A DNA stretch of 54,335 bases from Candidatus Rokuibacteriota bacterium (GCA_016193045.1 JACPSW010000135.1:1-54335), one strand, 5' to 3'; positions 13,964 through 23,368 are shown, counted from the stretch's first letter. The notes: generated by a model not told the origin, from the letters alone. A program made the numbers and translations.

Positions 13964-15643
13964 TCACCACGTGCGCCGGAGCTCCCGCTTGATCTCGCGG
14001 AGGGAGAGGCGCGAGACGATGGGACGGCCGTGGGGGCAGAAGTACGGGGTCTCCGTCTGCGAGAGGTCGGCCAGGAGGCGGGCCATCTCCTCCCGGTCGA
14101 GGGGGGCATGCGCCTTGATCGCGGCGCGGCACGCGACGAACGCGAGGGCCCGATCCACCAGCGGCGGACCGGAGGGGCGCGGCGCGGCGACCTCGTCAAC
14201 GAGCGCCTCGAGGAGCCGGCGGGGCTCCTCGCCCTTGAGCAGCGCCGGCACCGCGCGGAGGAGGAGGCTGGCGCCGCCGAACCCCTGGAGGTCGAAGCCG
14301 AGGTCGGCGAGGGCCGGGGCCCACTCCTCGAGAAGAGCCCGACTCGCGGCCCCGAGCTCGAGCGTGAGCGGAAACAGGAGCTCCTGGGACGCCAGCGGGC
14401 CCGCGGCCAGGTCGGCCTTGAGGCGCTCGAAGAGCACCCGCTCGTGGGCCACGTGCTGATCCACGAAGAACACTTCCTCCTCGTTGGCGGCGACGACGAA
14501 CGTGTCCCCGAGCTGCCCCACGACGGCCCCGAAGAGGGAGGCTGTGTAGCCCGCCGGCGCCTCCTCGAAGAGGGCGGCCTGCTCTCCCGGGGAAGGCGTC
14601 GCCGCGTCAGCGAGCGGAGCGGCCGGAGGAAGGGGGCGATGCGAGGACACGACCTCGGGAGCCCTGAGCGCGTCCTGGACGGCGGCGAACACCAGCTCCT
14701 GAACCAGCCGCGGCTGGCGGAATCTCAGCCAGGCCTTGGTCGGGTGGACGTTGACGTCCACGTCCGCCGGGGAGACCTCCAGCGTCAGGACGGCGACGGG
14801 GAACTGGTCTCGCGCGAGGAGCGGGCGGTAGGCCTCGAGGAGGGTCTGGATGAGCTGGGTATCGCGCACCGGCCGGCCGTTCACGATCAGGACCATATCG
14901 TCCCGGTTGCCCCGCGCGACCGCGGGCGGGCCGACGAGGCCCCGGACCGTCACGCCCCGTTCCTCGCGCTTGACCTCGAGAAGCCGCCCGGCCAGGTCGT
15001 AGCCCAGGAGCGCCCCGACCCGGTCGCTGAGCGATGATGCCTTCGGAGCCGTCAGCACCCCGCGGTCGTTGTGGGCCAGGCGGAGGTGGAGCGCCGGCTG
15101 GGCCAGCGCGAGCTGGGTCGCCACGCGGAGCGCCGCTGCCAGCTCCGCGTGCGGGCTTTTCAGGAACTTCAGCCGCGCCGGAGTGTTGAAGAAGAGGTCG
15201 GCGATCTCCACCGTCGTCCCCTCCGAGCACTCCACCGCCCCGCGCTGCCGAATCTCGCCCCCCTCCCCTCTCAGCATGGCGCCTCGCTCCGACCCGCGGG
15301 CCCGCGACATGAGCGAGAAGCGCGAGACCGCGCAGATGGCGGGGAGGGCTTCCCCCCGGAACCCTAGAGAGCGGATCGCCAGGAGGTCGGCCTCGGAGGC
15401 GATCTTGGAGGTGGCGTGGCGCTCGAGCGCCAGCTCCATTTCGTCCGGCGTCATCCCCATGCCGTCGTCCACCACCCGGATCAGCCGCCGGCCGGAGTCC
15501 TTCAGATCCACCTCCATCCGTCCGGCGCCGGCGTCCACGGCGTTCTCCAGGAGCTCCTTGAGCACGGAGGCGGGCCGCTCCACGACCTCGCCGGCCGCGA
15601 TCTGATTCACGAGGTGATCGGGCAGCCGAATGATCCGGCTCAT
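13964..15643 (-). CDS. mutL: DNA mismatch repair protein MutL
   Basis: A 559-aa GHKL ATPase. The N-terminal ATP site shows LLENAVDAGA, VVDDGMGM and GFRGEALPAI. The C-terminal half carries DQHVAHERVLFE, which fits the MutL endonuclease motif DQHA-x2-E-x4-E with Val for Ala, and the distal CPHGRP motif. It is therefore probably a nicking MutL, as expected in genomes without MutH. The start overlaps the mutS stop (ATGA), so the two repair proteins are translationally coupled. Confidence 0.96.
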   Translation of the reverse strand: MSRIIRLPDHLVNQIAAGEVVERPASVLKELLENAVDAGAGRMEVDLKDSGRRLIRVVDDGMGMTPDEMELALERHATSKIASEADLLAIRSLGFRGEALPAICAVSRFSLMSRARGSERGAMLRGEGGEIRQRGAVECSEGTTVEIADLFFNTPARLKFLKSPHAELAAALRVATQLALAQPALHLRLAHNDRGVLTAPKASSLSDRVGALLGYDLAGRLLEVKREERGVTVRGLVGPPAVARGNRDDMVLIVNGRPVRDTQLIQTLLEAYRPLLARDQFPVAVLTLEVSPADVDVNVHPTKAWLRFRQPRLVQELVFAAVQDALRAPEVVSSHRPLPPAAPLADAATPSPGEQAALFEEAPAGYTASLFGAVVGQLGDTFVVAANEEEVFFVDQHVAHERVLFERLKADLAAGPLASQELLFPLTLELGAASRALLEEWAPALADLGFDLQGFGGASLLLRAVPALLKGEEPRRLLEALVDEVAAPRPSGPPLVDRALAFVACRAAIKAHAPLDREEMARLLADLSQTETPYFCPHGRPIVSRLSLREIKRELRRTW

Positions 15644-18258
15644 GCCTCTTCTTTGAGCGCGGCCTGCCAGCGGGCGAGGAGATTCAGCGCCTGAAGCGGC
15701 GTCAGGCCGGCGAGATCGAGCGCGGCCAGCTCCCTCAGCAGCGGGTGGGGCGCGGCAGGAAAGAGCGCGAGCTGAGCCCCGGGCTCAGGGGCGGCCGCTG
15801 GCGGGGCCTCCGACGCCGAAGGCGTGGGGAGGGGCCGCGCGGCCTCCAGCTCGCCGAGGAGCCCCTTCGCCCGCTCGATCACCGCCGCGGGGAGCCCCGC
15901 CAGCCGGGCGACCTGGATCCCGTAGCTCCTGTCGGTCCCGCCCGGACGTACCTTGTGAAGAAAAACGATTTCGTCGTTCCACTCGCGCACCGCGACGTGG
16001 AAGTTCCGGACGCGCGGGAACCGCTCGGCCAGCTGGATCAGCTCGTGGTAGTGGGTGGCGAAGAGCACCTTGGCGCCCCTGCCGCGCTCGTGGAGCTCCT
16101 CGGTCACGGCCCAGGCGATCGCCAGGCCGTCGAACGTGGAGGTGCCCCGCCCGACCTCGTCGAGCAGGACGAGGCTCTTCGGCGTGACGTTGTGGAGGAT
16201 GCTCGCGGTCTCCAGCATCTCCACGAGGAAGGTGCTCTGGCCGCGCGCGAGGTTGTCCTGGGCGCCGACCCGCGCGAAGATCCGGTCCACCAGCCCGATC
16301 CGCGCCTCCCGCGCCGGCACGAAGGCCCCCATCTGGGCGAGGATCACGAGGAGGGCAGCCTGGCGGAGATAGACGCTCTTGCCCGCCATGTTGGGACCCG
16401 TCAGGACGATGATCTGCCCCTCCTCGCCGTCGAGCTCGAGGTCGTTGGGGATCACCGGCCGGGCGCCGACCGCCTCGAGGACCGGGTGGCGCCCGTCCAC
16501 GACCACCAGCTCTCGGCCATCGGTGACCTCCGGCTTCACGTGGCCCCGGGCGTGGGCGACCGAGGCGAGGGCGGCCAGCACGTCGAGGGCGCCGATGGCC
16601 CGCGCGGTGGCGAGGAGGGCAGGCGCCTCTCTCGCCACGGCGGCGCGCACCTCCTCGAAGAGCTCGAACTCGAGCCGGTTGATCCGCTCCTCCGCCCCGA
16701 GCACCTTGGCCTCGTATTCCTTGAGCTCCGGCGTGACGAAGCGCTCCGCCCCGACCAGCGTCTGGCGCCGGACGTAGTCCTCGGGGACCTTCGCGAGGTG
16801 CGCGTTCGACACCTCGATGGAGTAGCCGAACACCCGGTTGAAGCGCACCCGGAGCGTCCCGATCCCCGTTCGCGCGCGCTCGCGGGCCTCGAGCCCCGCG
16901 ATCCACTGCCGGGCCTCCCGAGCCTCGCGCTTGAGGTCGGCGAGGGCCTGGCTCCAGCTCTCGCGGATCAGGCCTCCCTCGTGGAGACCGAGCGGCGGGG
17001 CGTCCTCGAGGGCGTCGGCCAGGAGCTTGGCGATCGCCTGAAGGTCGGCCAGCTCCCCGGCCAGCGCGCCGAGGAGCGGCGCGGGAAGCCCGGCGAGAAC
17101 CTGCTTCAGCCGCGGCAGTGGTGCGAGACAATTTCTCAGCGCGATCAGATCGCGGCAGTGAGCCACGCCGAGCGCGACCCGGCTCGAGAGCCGCTCCAGG
17201 TCCCCGATGGTGCCGAGGAGCCCAGCGGCCTCCGCGCGAAGAGCGGGCGCCTCGACCAGCGCGGCGACCGCCGCCTGGCGGCCGCCGATCTCGTCCAGGT
17301 TCAGGAGGGGACGCAGCAGCCACTGCCGGAGCAGTCGGGCCCCCATGGCAGTACGCGTCTCGTTGAGGCTGGCGAAGAGCGAGCCGCGGGCGGACCGATC
17401 CTGGAGGGTCTCGAACAGCTCGAGGGTCTCCACGGCGCTCCGGTCCAGCAGCAGGGCGTCTCCCGGGACGAAGCGCTGGAGCCGGGTCAGGTGGCCGAGC
17501 GCATCCCCCTGGGTCTCCTGGAGGTAGCCGAGGGCCGCCGCGGCGGCCTGGATCCCCCACGTCATGCCGCCGAGGCCGAAGGCCTCGAGCGCCGGCACCC
17601 TGAACTGGGCGCAGAGGATCTCGCGGGCCGCGGCGAGCCCTGGCGGGGCGGCGGCGGCGGTCGTGAGGGTCGCGCCACCGGCCTTCAGGCGCTCCACCAA
17701 GCGCTTGTCCTCTTGGAGCGTCCCGGGGAGCAGAACCTCGGCGGGCCGTCTCAGGAGGGCGGAGTCGAGGAGCGCCGGGGCCCGGCCCGGTTCCTCTCCC
17801 GCCCAGAACTCGCCCGTGGACACGTCCACGAGGGCCACACCCAGCCCCTCCCGGCCCCGGACCAGAGCGAGTAGGAAGTTGTTCGACGCGCCTTCCAGGA
17901 ACTGGGTATCGGTGACGGTGCCGGGCGTGATCACCCGCACCACCTCCCGACGGATCAGCTTCCGCCCCTTCCCCGGCGCCTCCATCTGCTCGCAGACCGC
18001 GACCTTCTGCCCCACGGCGAGGAGCCGGGCAATGTAGCTGTCGGCGGCGTGGTGGGGGATGCCCGCCATGGGGATGGCCCCCTCCCCCTTCTGGCGCGAC
18101 GTCAGCGCGATCTGGAGGAGCCGGGCCCCGACGCGGGCATCGTCGAAGAACAGCTCGTAGAAGTCGCCGAGGCGGAAGAGGAGGAGGTAGTCGGGGTAGC
18201 GGAGCTTGAGCTCCCGGTACTGCCTCATCACCGGTGTCAGCTCCGGCGTCGTCGCCAC
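15640..18258 (-). CDS. mutS: DNA mismatch recognition ATPase MutS
   Basis: An 872-aa MutS1. The N-terminal mismatch-reading motif is visible in FRLGDFYELFFDDA (Phe-Tyr-Glu). The C-terminal ATPase has GPNMAGKSVYLRQ (Walker A), LLDEVGRGTSTFDGLAIAW (Walker B and signature) and FATHYHEL. The length matches the family. The annotated start is a GTG directly after a small open frame's TAA; a Met eleven residues in is an alternative. It overlaps mutL by 4 nt at the other end. Confidence 0.96.
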   Translation of the reverse strand: MATTPELTPVMRQYRELKLRYPDYLLLFRLGDFYELFFDDARVGARLLQIALTSRQKGEGAIPMAGIPHHAADSYIARLLAVGQKVAVCEQMEAPGKGRKLIRREVVRVITPGTVTDTQFLEGASNNFLLALVRGREGLGVALVDVSTGEFWAGEEPGRAPALLDSALLRRPAEVLLPGTLQEDKRLVERLKAGGATLTTAAAAPPGLAAAREILCAQFRVPALEAFGLGGMTWGIQAAAAALGYLQETQGDALGHLTRLQRFVPGDALLLDRSAVETLELFETLQDRSARGSLFASLNETRTAMGARLLRQWLLRPLLNLDEIGGRQAAVAALVEAPALRAEAAGLLGTIGDLERLSSRVALGVAHCRDLIALRNCLAPLPRLKQVLAGLPAPLLGALAGELADLQAIAKLLADALEDAPPLGLHEGGLIRESWSQALADLKREAREARQWIAGLEARERARTGIGTLRVRFNRVFGYSIEVSNAHLAKVPEDYVRRQTLVGAERFVTPELKEYEAKVLGAEERINRLEFELFEEVRAAVAREAPALLATARAIGALDVLAALASVAHARGHVKPEVTDGRELVVVDGRHPVLEAVGARPVIPNDLELDGEEGQIIVLTGPNMAGKSVYLRQAALLVILAQMGAFVPAREARIGLVDRIFARVGAQDNLARGQSTFLVEMLETASILHNVTPKSLVLLDEVGRGTSTFDGLAIAWAVTEELHERGRGAKVLFATHYHELIQLAERFPRVRNFHVAVREWNDEIVFLHKVRPGGTDRSYGIQVARLAGLPAAVIERAKGLLGELEAARPLPTPSASEAPPAAAPEPGAQLALFPAAPHPLLRELAALDLAGLTPLQALNLLARWQAALKEEA

Positions 18259-18480
18259 TTAGTGTCCCGTCACGGTGGCGATGGGACGGCCAGCAGGGCC
18301 TGTCGCCGCGAGCAGCCCCACGGTGCTCGCTCCCGCGAGCAAGACGCCCTTTCTGAGCTGTTTCTCCTCCTGCCGAAAGCCGGCGCCCGCGAGGCGGTCC
18401 GCTCCGCGCCGCGGGGCGCCCCGCTCGCCGCGCCACCCGCTGGCCGTCCCAACGCGGGCGCTACTGCCGACACACAACAC
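18259..18480 (-). other. 222-bp spacer between the HIT gene and mutS, open but unrecognised
   Basis: One frame is open across the whole spacer (73 codons, GTG start overlapping the HIT stop, TAA abutting the mutS GTG). Its product has an Arg-rich half and then KQLRKGVLLAGASTVGLLAA, which matches no family I know. A second frame is also open for 67 codons, so openness alone is weak evidence. The DNA has a perfect hairpin, TGCTCGC-TCCC-GCGAGCA (18324-18341), and a 14-bp palindrome, GCGGGGCGCCCCGC (18411-18424). It may be a structured spacer or an inserted element rather than a gene. Confidence 0.45.
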
Positions 18481-18968
18481 TAGTCGCCTTCGGCCAGGGC
18501 GGCGGACAGCCGGTCATACGTCGCGTCCAGGGATTCGGGAAGGACGCGGACCTCCCCGAGCACCGGCATGAAGTTGGTGTCGCCGTTCCAGCGCGGGACC
18601 ATGTGAACGTGCAGATGCCCCTCCACGCCCGCGCCGGCCACCCGCCCCTGGTTGATCCCGATGTTGTAGCCGTCCGGATGATAGACGCGATCCAGGGCCC
18701 GGATGGCGGCCTGGACGAGAGCCATGATCTCGCCGAGCTCGGCGGCGGTGGCCTCCCCCAGGGTCCCAACGTGGCGGGTCAGCGCGGCCATCAGGTGGCC
18801 GGAGGCGTAGGGGAAGGCGTTGAGGAGCAAGAAGGCCAGGGGGCGGCGCAGCAGGACGAGGACCTTCCGGTCATCGGAGGACGCGAGCGCGTCGCAGAAG
18901 AGGCAGCCGTCAGTGCGGTCGGCGCCCCCCACGTAAGACATCCGCCAGGGGGCCCAGAGGCGCTCCAC
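18480..18968 (-). CDS. HIT-family hydrolase, Ap4A-phosphorylase-like
   Basis: A 162-aa histidine-triad nucleotide hydrolase. The N-terminus LWAPWRMSYV and a CLFC pair (Cys22, Cys25) are typical of the zinc-containing HIT branch. The catalytic triad HLHVHMVPRW is at 118-122, with GYNIGINQGRVAGAG before it. Likely substrates are dinucleoside polyphosphates or nucleotidyl adducts; the exact one is not readable. It lies 9 nt after the IHF/HU gene, and its stop overlaps the open spacer before mutS. Confidence 0.9.
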   Translation of the reverse strand: MERLWAPWRMSYVGGADRTDGCLFCDALASSDDRKVLVLLRRPLAFLLLNAFPYASGHLMAALTRHVGTLGEATAAELGEIMALVQAAIRALDRVYHPDGYNIGINQGRVAGAGVEGHLHVHMVPRWNGDTNFMPVLGEVRVLPESLDATYDRLSAALAEGD

Positions 18969-18977
18969 CCGGGCGGC

Positions 18978-19253
18978 TCACGTATTCACGAGTTCCCGGA
19001 GCCGTTTCCCCACCTTGAAGAACGGGACCCTCTTTTCGGGAACGCTGACGCTGCTGCCAGTCTTCGGGTTGCGACCCTTGCGGGCGTTGCGCTGGCGGAT
19101 CCTGAAGCTCCCGAAGCCGCGGAGCTCGACCTTGTCGCCCTTGGCCAAGGCGTCCGTGATGTTGTCGAAGACGGTGTTGACGATGGTCTCGCTTTCCTTC
19201 TTCGTCAGGTTGGACACCTTCGCGACTTCGTCGATCAGGTCAGCCTTCGTCAT
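18978..19253 (-). CDS. ihfB: IHF-beta/HU family DNA-bending protein
   Basis: A 91-aa protein starting MTKADLIDEVAKVSNLTKKE, with VELRGFGSFRIRQR and the DNA-inserting arm GRNPKTGSSV. Its place beside rpsA and cmk matches ihfB in the E. coli cmk-rpsA-ihfB group, which favours IHF-beta over HU. A TTGACA-type promoter lies upstream. Confidence 0.9.
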   Translation of the reverse strand: MTKADLIDEVAKVSNLTKKESETIVNTVFDNITDALAKGDKVELRGFGSFRIRQRNARKGRNPKTGSSVSVPEKRVPFFKVGKRLRELVNT

Positions 19254-19312
19254 GATCCACTCCCTCGGGCACTCCCCTCACCGGCCCCGGTTGGCCCGGA
19301 AATTCGACCCTC

Positions 19313-19342
19313 ACGCTATCACGGGGGTTGAAAGATTGTCAA
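19313..19342 (-). promoter_or_regulatory. Candidate promoter of the ihfB-HIT-mutS group
   Basis: On the minus strand a perfect -35 TTGACA (19337-19342) is followed after 18 nt by TAGCGT (19313-19318), a poor -10. It sits in the 110-nt gap between sppA and ihfB. The -10 is weak, so strength is uncertain. Confidence 0.4.
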
Positions 19343-19363
19343 GAACTTTGAGGAGTTACACCG

Positions 19364-20260
19364 CTAGTCCATGAGGTACAGGGGGGTCTTGAAGGCGGGA
19401 AAGCCCGGAAGCAGCTGCCGGGCATCCGGCAGCGGGAGCCCCAGCTGATCCTTCAGGAGGTCGGAGAGCGAGAAGCGCTTCCGGGGCAGGATGAGCCGCG
19501 GCCTGGGAGGAAGCCCCGCCAGCGTCGCCGCCCCCTCGATGGCTTCGTCCAGCCCGCCCAGGGCGTCGATCATCTTGAGCTCCTTCGCCTGCTGTCCCGA
19601 CACGACCCGGCCGTCGGCGAAGCTCTCGACCGTCGCCTTGTCGAGCTTCCGCCCGCGGGCGACGGCGTCCACGAACTGGTTGTACACGTCGTCCAGGAGC
19701 GCCTGGAGGATTCGGCGCTCCTCGGCGGTCATCGCGCGCGCGAAGTTGCCGACGTCCTTGTACTGCCCCGATTTGACCACCACGAAATCCACCCCCACCT
19801 TCTTGAGGAGGCCTTCCACGTTGGCTACCTGCATGATGACCCCGATGGACCCGGTCAGGGTGCCGGGGTTGGCGTAGATCCGGTCCGCGGCGGTCGCCAC
19901 GTAATAGCCGCCCGACGCCGCCACCGAGCTCAGCGACGCCACCACGGGCTTGCCGCTCTTCCTGAGCCGCTGGATCGCCGAGTAGATCTCCTGGGTGGGC
20001 GCGACGACCCCGCCGGGACTGTTCACGCGGATCACCACCGCGCGCACCGAGGGATTCTCCCGGTGCTCGTTCAGCTCGCGGACGATGGGCTCGGCCTGGA
20101 CGATGATGCCCTCCAGCTCGACGACCGCGACCTTCTGGCCGACCGGCAGCCCGCCCCCTTCCAGCACCGACATGAGCACCCACACGGTGAGGAAGAAGAG
20201 GCCGACCACGCCGACGGTCACACCGAGCGCGATGAAGATGGTCCGGCGCCGCGAACCCAT
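19364..20260 (-). CDS. sppA: Signal peptide peptidase SppA, 36K type
   Basis: A 298-aa inner-membrane serine protease that degrades cleaved signal peptides. The N-terminus has one membrane helix (about 8-33). The nucleophile is Ser116 in SSVAASGGYY and the general base is Lys168 in SGQYKD, as in the S49 family. GSIGVIMQ lies between them. It starts 4 nt after the rpsA stop and so joins the rpsA transcript. Confidence 0.93.
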   Translation of the reverse strand: MGSRRRTIFIALGVTVGVVGLFFLTVWVLMSVLEGGGLPVGQKVAVVELEGIIVQAEPIVRELNEHRENPSVRAVVIRVNSPGGVVAPTQEIYSAIQRLRKSGKPVVASLSSVAASGGYYVATAADRIYANPGTLTGSIGVIMQVANVEGLLKKVGVDFVVVKSGQYKDVGNFARAMTAEERRILQALLDDVYNQFVDAVARGRKLDKATVESFADGRVVSGQQAKELKMIDALGGLDEAIEGAATLAGLPPRPRLILPRKRFSLSDLLKDQLGLPLPDARQLLPGFPAFKTPLYLMD

Positions 20261-20264
20261 GGGC

Positions 20265-21974
20265 CTACTCCTCCTCGTCCTCGTCGTACTCGCCGCGGCC
20301 GCGCCGCCGCTGCCGTCCCCGGAACTCCTTGACCTCCCCGCCCTCGACCGCCGCGGCCAGCTCCTTGAGGCTGAGACCGATCCGCCGCTCCGCCGGGTCC
20401 ACCCGGATGACCACGAGCGTCAGCTCATCCCCCACGTTCACGACGTCCTCGGTGCGGCCCACCGGCCGGTCGGACATCTGCGAGATGTGCAGCAGCCCGT
20501 CCACCCCCGGCTCCAGCTCCACGAAGGCCCCGAAGTCCGTGAGGCGCACGACCTTCCCCGTCACGCGCGAGCCCACCGGGTAGCGCTCGGCCACCACCTC
20601 CCACGGGTCCGGCTGGATCTGCTTCACGCCGAGCGAGATGCGCTTGGCGTCGCGATCGACGTTGAGGATCACTGTCTCGATCTGCTGCCCTTTCTTCAGC
20701 AGGTCGGAGGGATGGCCGATGTTGCGCGTCCACGACATGTCCGAGATGTGTAGGAGCCCGTCCACCCCCGGCTCCAGCTCCACGAAGGCCCCGAAGTCGG
20801 TGAGGTTCCGGACCTTCCCCTGGACGCGCATGCCGGGCTTGTACCGCTCGTCGATGGTGCCCCAGGGGTCCGGCTCCACCTGCTTCATCCCGAGGGAGAT
20901 GCGCTTCGTGGCCTTGTTGACGTCCAGGACCATGACTTCCACCGGATCCCCGACGTTGACCAGCTTGGAGGGGTGCCTCACCCGCCGCGTCCACGACATT
21001 TCGGAGACATGAACCAGCCCCTCGATGCCGGCCTCCAGCTCGATGAAGGCCCCGTAATTGGTGAGGCTCACCACGCGGCCGGTCACCTTGGCTCCGACCG
21101 GGTACTTGGTCTCGACGACCTCCCACGGATCGGAGCTGCGCTGCTTGTAGCCCAGCGACACGCGGCTGGTTTCTTTGTCGAAGTGCAGCACCACCACCTC
21201 GACCTGATCGCCCACCTGGAAGATCTCCGACGGGTGGCCGATGCGCCCCCAGGACATGTCGGTCACGTGCAGCAGCCCATCGATCCCGCCCAGGTCGATG
21301 AAGGCCCCGTAGTCCGTGATGTTCTTCACGGTTCCCGTGAGGGCCATTCCCTCCTGCAGGACCGAGAGCGTGTGCCGCCGGCGCTCCTCCCGCTCCTCCT
21401 CCAGCATGGCGCGGCGCGACAGGACCACGTTCCCGCGGCGGCGGTTGAGCTTGATGACCTTGGCCCGGATGGTCTGCCCGAGCAACGACGCCAGGTTCTT
21501 GACGGGGCGGAGGTCCACCTGGGAACCGGGCAGGAACGCCCGGACCCCCACGTCCACGGCCAGGCCGCCCTTGACGACCTCCACGACCCTGCCCTCGACG
21601 GGCACGCCCTTCTCGTAGGCCCGGGAGACGGTGTCCCAGACCTTGATCTTGTCCGCCCGGTCCTTGGAGAGGACGATCAGGCCCTCGTTGTCCTCCTTGG
21701 CCTCCAGGTAGACCTCGATCTCGTCGCCGACCTTGGGCATGGTGCCCGAGCGCGTGAACTCCTCGAGCGGGATGGTCCCCTCGCTTTTGTAGCCGACGTC
21801 CACGAGCACCTCGCCCCCGCGCACCTGGACGACCCGCCCCTGGACGACCTCGCCTTCCTCGAAGTCCGAGAATTCCTGGGTAAACCAGTCCTCCATCCGC
21901 TCCTCGGCCGGCTGGGCTATCCCCTCCTTTCGAGTCCCCGCGTCCTCGCGGGCCATCTGCTCTTCCTTGTCCAT
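20265..21974 (-). CDS. rpsA: 30S ribosomal protein S1
   Basis: A 569-aa protein with six S1 repeats, beginning at about residues 40, 125, 210, 295, 382 and 468. Repeats 3-6 are the most alike (YGAFIDL / FGAFVELEPGVDGLLHIS). S1 binds mRNA and helps initiation. A short Arg/Glu-rich tail ends the protein. The ATG at 21974 follows a GGGGAAG ribosome site; a Met six codons later is possible. Gene order cmk-plsC-rpsA-sppA-ihfB resembles the widespread cmk-rpsA-ihfB group. Confidence 0.96.
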   Translation of the reverse strand: MDKEEQMAREDAGTRKEGIAQPAEERMEDWFTQEFSDFEEGEVVQGRVVQVRGGEVLVDVGYKSEGTIPLEEFTRSGTMPKVGDEIEVYLEAKEDNEGLIVLSKDRADKIKVWDTVSRAYEKGVPVEGRVVEVVKGGLAVDVGVRAFLPGSQVDLRPVKNLASLLGQTIRAKVIKLNRRRGNVVLSRRAMLEEEREERRRHTLSVLQEGMALTGTVKNITDYGAFIDLGGIDGLLHVTDMSWGRIGHPSEIFQVGDQVEVVVLHFDKETSRVSLGYKQRSSDPWEVVETKYPVGAKVTGRVVSLTNYGAFIELEAGIEGLVHVSEMSWTRRVRHPSKLVNVGDPVEVMVLDVNKATKRISLGMKQVEPDPWGTIDERYKPGMRVQGKVRNLTDFGAFVELEPGVDGLLHISDMSWTRNIGHPSDLLKKGQQIETVILNVDRDAKRISLGVKQIQPDPWEVVAERYPVGSRVTGKVVRLTDFGAFVELEPGVDGLLHISQMSDRPVGRTEDVVNVGDELTLVVIRVDPAERRIGLSLKELAAAVEGGEVKEFRGRQRRRGRGEYDEDEEE

Positions 21975-22017
21975 TCGAACGCTTCCCCCTTTTCCCCTTT
22001 TGTCTAGGTCTCTGTCT

Positions 22018-22647
22018 CTATCTGTGTGCTTCGGCCACGCGCTCTGCTTGCTTCAGGCGCGCGACGGCCGCCATCATCTCACGGCTCGCCTCCAGGTAGC
22101 GCTCCTTTCGGTGCGGGCCCTCCACCTTGGCGAAGCCAAGCGGCGGCCCGAAGCTCACCCGCACCTTCGCCGGACGCGGCAGGACCCGGCCGCGCGGCAG
22201 CGCCCGCCCCGTTCCCTCGACGTAGGCCGGGACCACCGGCGCCCCGCTGAGCAGCGCGAGCATCCCCGCGCCGGCCTTGCCCTCTCTCAGCACCCCCTCG
22301 GGACCGCGCGTCCCCTCGGGAAAAACCAGCAGCGCGTGACCGCTCTCGAGAATCCGGAGCGCCTCGCGGAGCGCCCTGGCGTCCACGCCTTCCCGCCGGA
22401 CGGGCCGGGCGTTCACCGCGCGGATGAGGCGCCCCAAGAGCGGGATCGAGAACAGCTCGGCCTTCGCCATGAAGTGGAGCGGCCGCGGCGCCACCGCCCC
22501 GACGATAGGCGGATCGAGCACGCTCGAGTGGTTCGCGACGATCATCGCCGGTCCGGTCCGAGGGACGTGCTCCGCCCCCCGCACCTCGACCCGGAAGAGG
22601 AGGCGCGCCACCAGCCACGCGGCAAGCCTCAGGACCGCGTACAGCAC
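22018..22647 (-). CDS. plsC: 1-acyl-sn-glycerol-3-phosphate acyltransferase
   Basis: A 209-aa membrane-bound acyltransferase of phospholipid synthesis. It has a hydrophobic N-terminus, the catalytic NHSSVLD (an HxxxxD motif, His about 40), and the phosphate-binding FPEGTRG. It overlaps the end of cmk by 19 nt. A cmk-plsC-rpsA order is common in several phyla. Confidence 0.92.
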   Translation of the reverse strand: MLYAVLRLAAWLVARLLFRVEVRGAEHVPRTGPAMIVANHSSVLDPPIVGAVAPRPLHFMAKAELFSIPLLGRLIRAVNARPVRREGVDARALREALRILESGHALLVFPEGTRGPEGVLREGKAGAGMLALLSGAPVVPAYVEGTGRALPRGRVLPRPAKVRVSFGPPLGFAKVEGPHRKERYLEASREMMAAVARLKQAERVAEAHR

Positions 22648-23288
22648 CCGTGCCGCGCCACCTCCTCGAGCATGAGCCGGACGACTTCTTCCACCGACCG
22701 CCCCGTCGAGTCGATCACCACCGCCCCGTCGGGGACAACGAGAGGAGCCAGGGGCCGCTCCCTGTCCTGCCGGTCCCGCCTACCGATCTCCGCGCGGACC
22801 TGCTCCGGCGCGGCCGGGAGGCCCCGCGCCTCGAGCTCCCGCTGGCGCCGGACGACCCGGACGTCGGGGGACGCATCCAGGTAGAACTTCACCTCGGCGT
22901 CCGGGCAGACCACGCTGCCGGTGTCGCGCCCCTCGAGCACCGCGCCTCCCTCAGCGGCGAGCCGCCGCTGAATGGGAGTGACCTTCTCCCTGACCCCCGC
23001 GAGCATCGAGAGCCGAGAAGTGAGCTCCCCGATCTCAGGCGTCCGGATCTCCCCCGTCACGTCTCGGCCATCCACCAGAACGGCTCCATCCCCAAGGTCG
23101 ATCGTCGTCCCGGCCAACAGGCGCCCGAGCGCCCCCCCATCGCCGGGATCCACCTTCGCTTCGCGCACCCGCCAGGCGATCCCCCGGTAGAGCGCGCCCG
23201 TGTCGATGAACCGGTAGCCGAGCCGCCGCGCCAGCTCGCGAGCCGCCGTGCTCTTCCCCGCCCCCGCCGGCCCGTCGATCGTGATCAC
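22629..23288 (-). CDS. cmk: (d)CMP kinase
   Basis: A 219-aa kinase that phosphorylates CMP and dCMP. The P-loop GPAGAGKST starts at residue 6, with GYRFIDTGALYRG, EGRDTGSVV (GRD motif) and RRDRQDRERPLAPL following. I chose the GTG at 23288, which has GAGGA 8 nt upstream and gives the usual MITIDGPAG start. ATG codons farther upstream would add a translated copy of the repeat element (23297-23368) and are unlike the family. The ribosome site forms where the element's last bases (CCGAG) meet the native GA. Confidence 0.93.
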   Translation of the reverse strand: MITIDGPAGAGKSTAARELARRLGYRFIDTGALYRGIAWRVREAKVDPGDGGALGRLLAGTTIDLGDGAVLVDGRDVTGEIRTPEIGELTSRLSMLAGVREKVTPIQRRLAAEGGAVLEGRDTGSVVCPDAEVKFYLDASPDVRVVRRQRELEARGLPAAPEQVRAEIGRRDRQDRERPLAPLVVPDGAVVIDSTGRSVEEVVRLMLEEVARHGCCTRS

Positions 23289-23296
23289 CAGTTTTC

Positions 23297-23368
23297 CTCG
23301 GAGGGGGGCTCCACCCCCCTTCCGATTCCTTCCCCCCCGGCTTGCGCGGGCAAAGCCCCCGCTCGAAC
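23297..23368 (-). repeat. Two-hairpin dispersed element, copy B (upstream of cmk)
   Basis: 72 bp, same orientation as copies A and C. Hairpin II is kept with a G-U-type pair; hairpin I has one mismatch. It fills most of the 109-nt gap between aroA and cmk and ends 8 nt before the cmk GTG, contributing part of its ribosome site. Confidence 0.85.
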
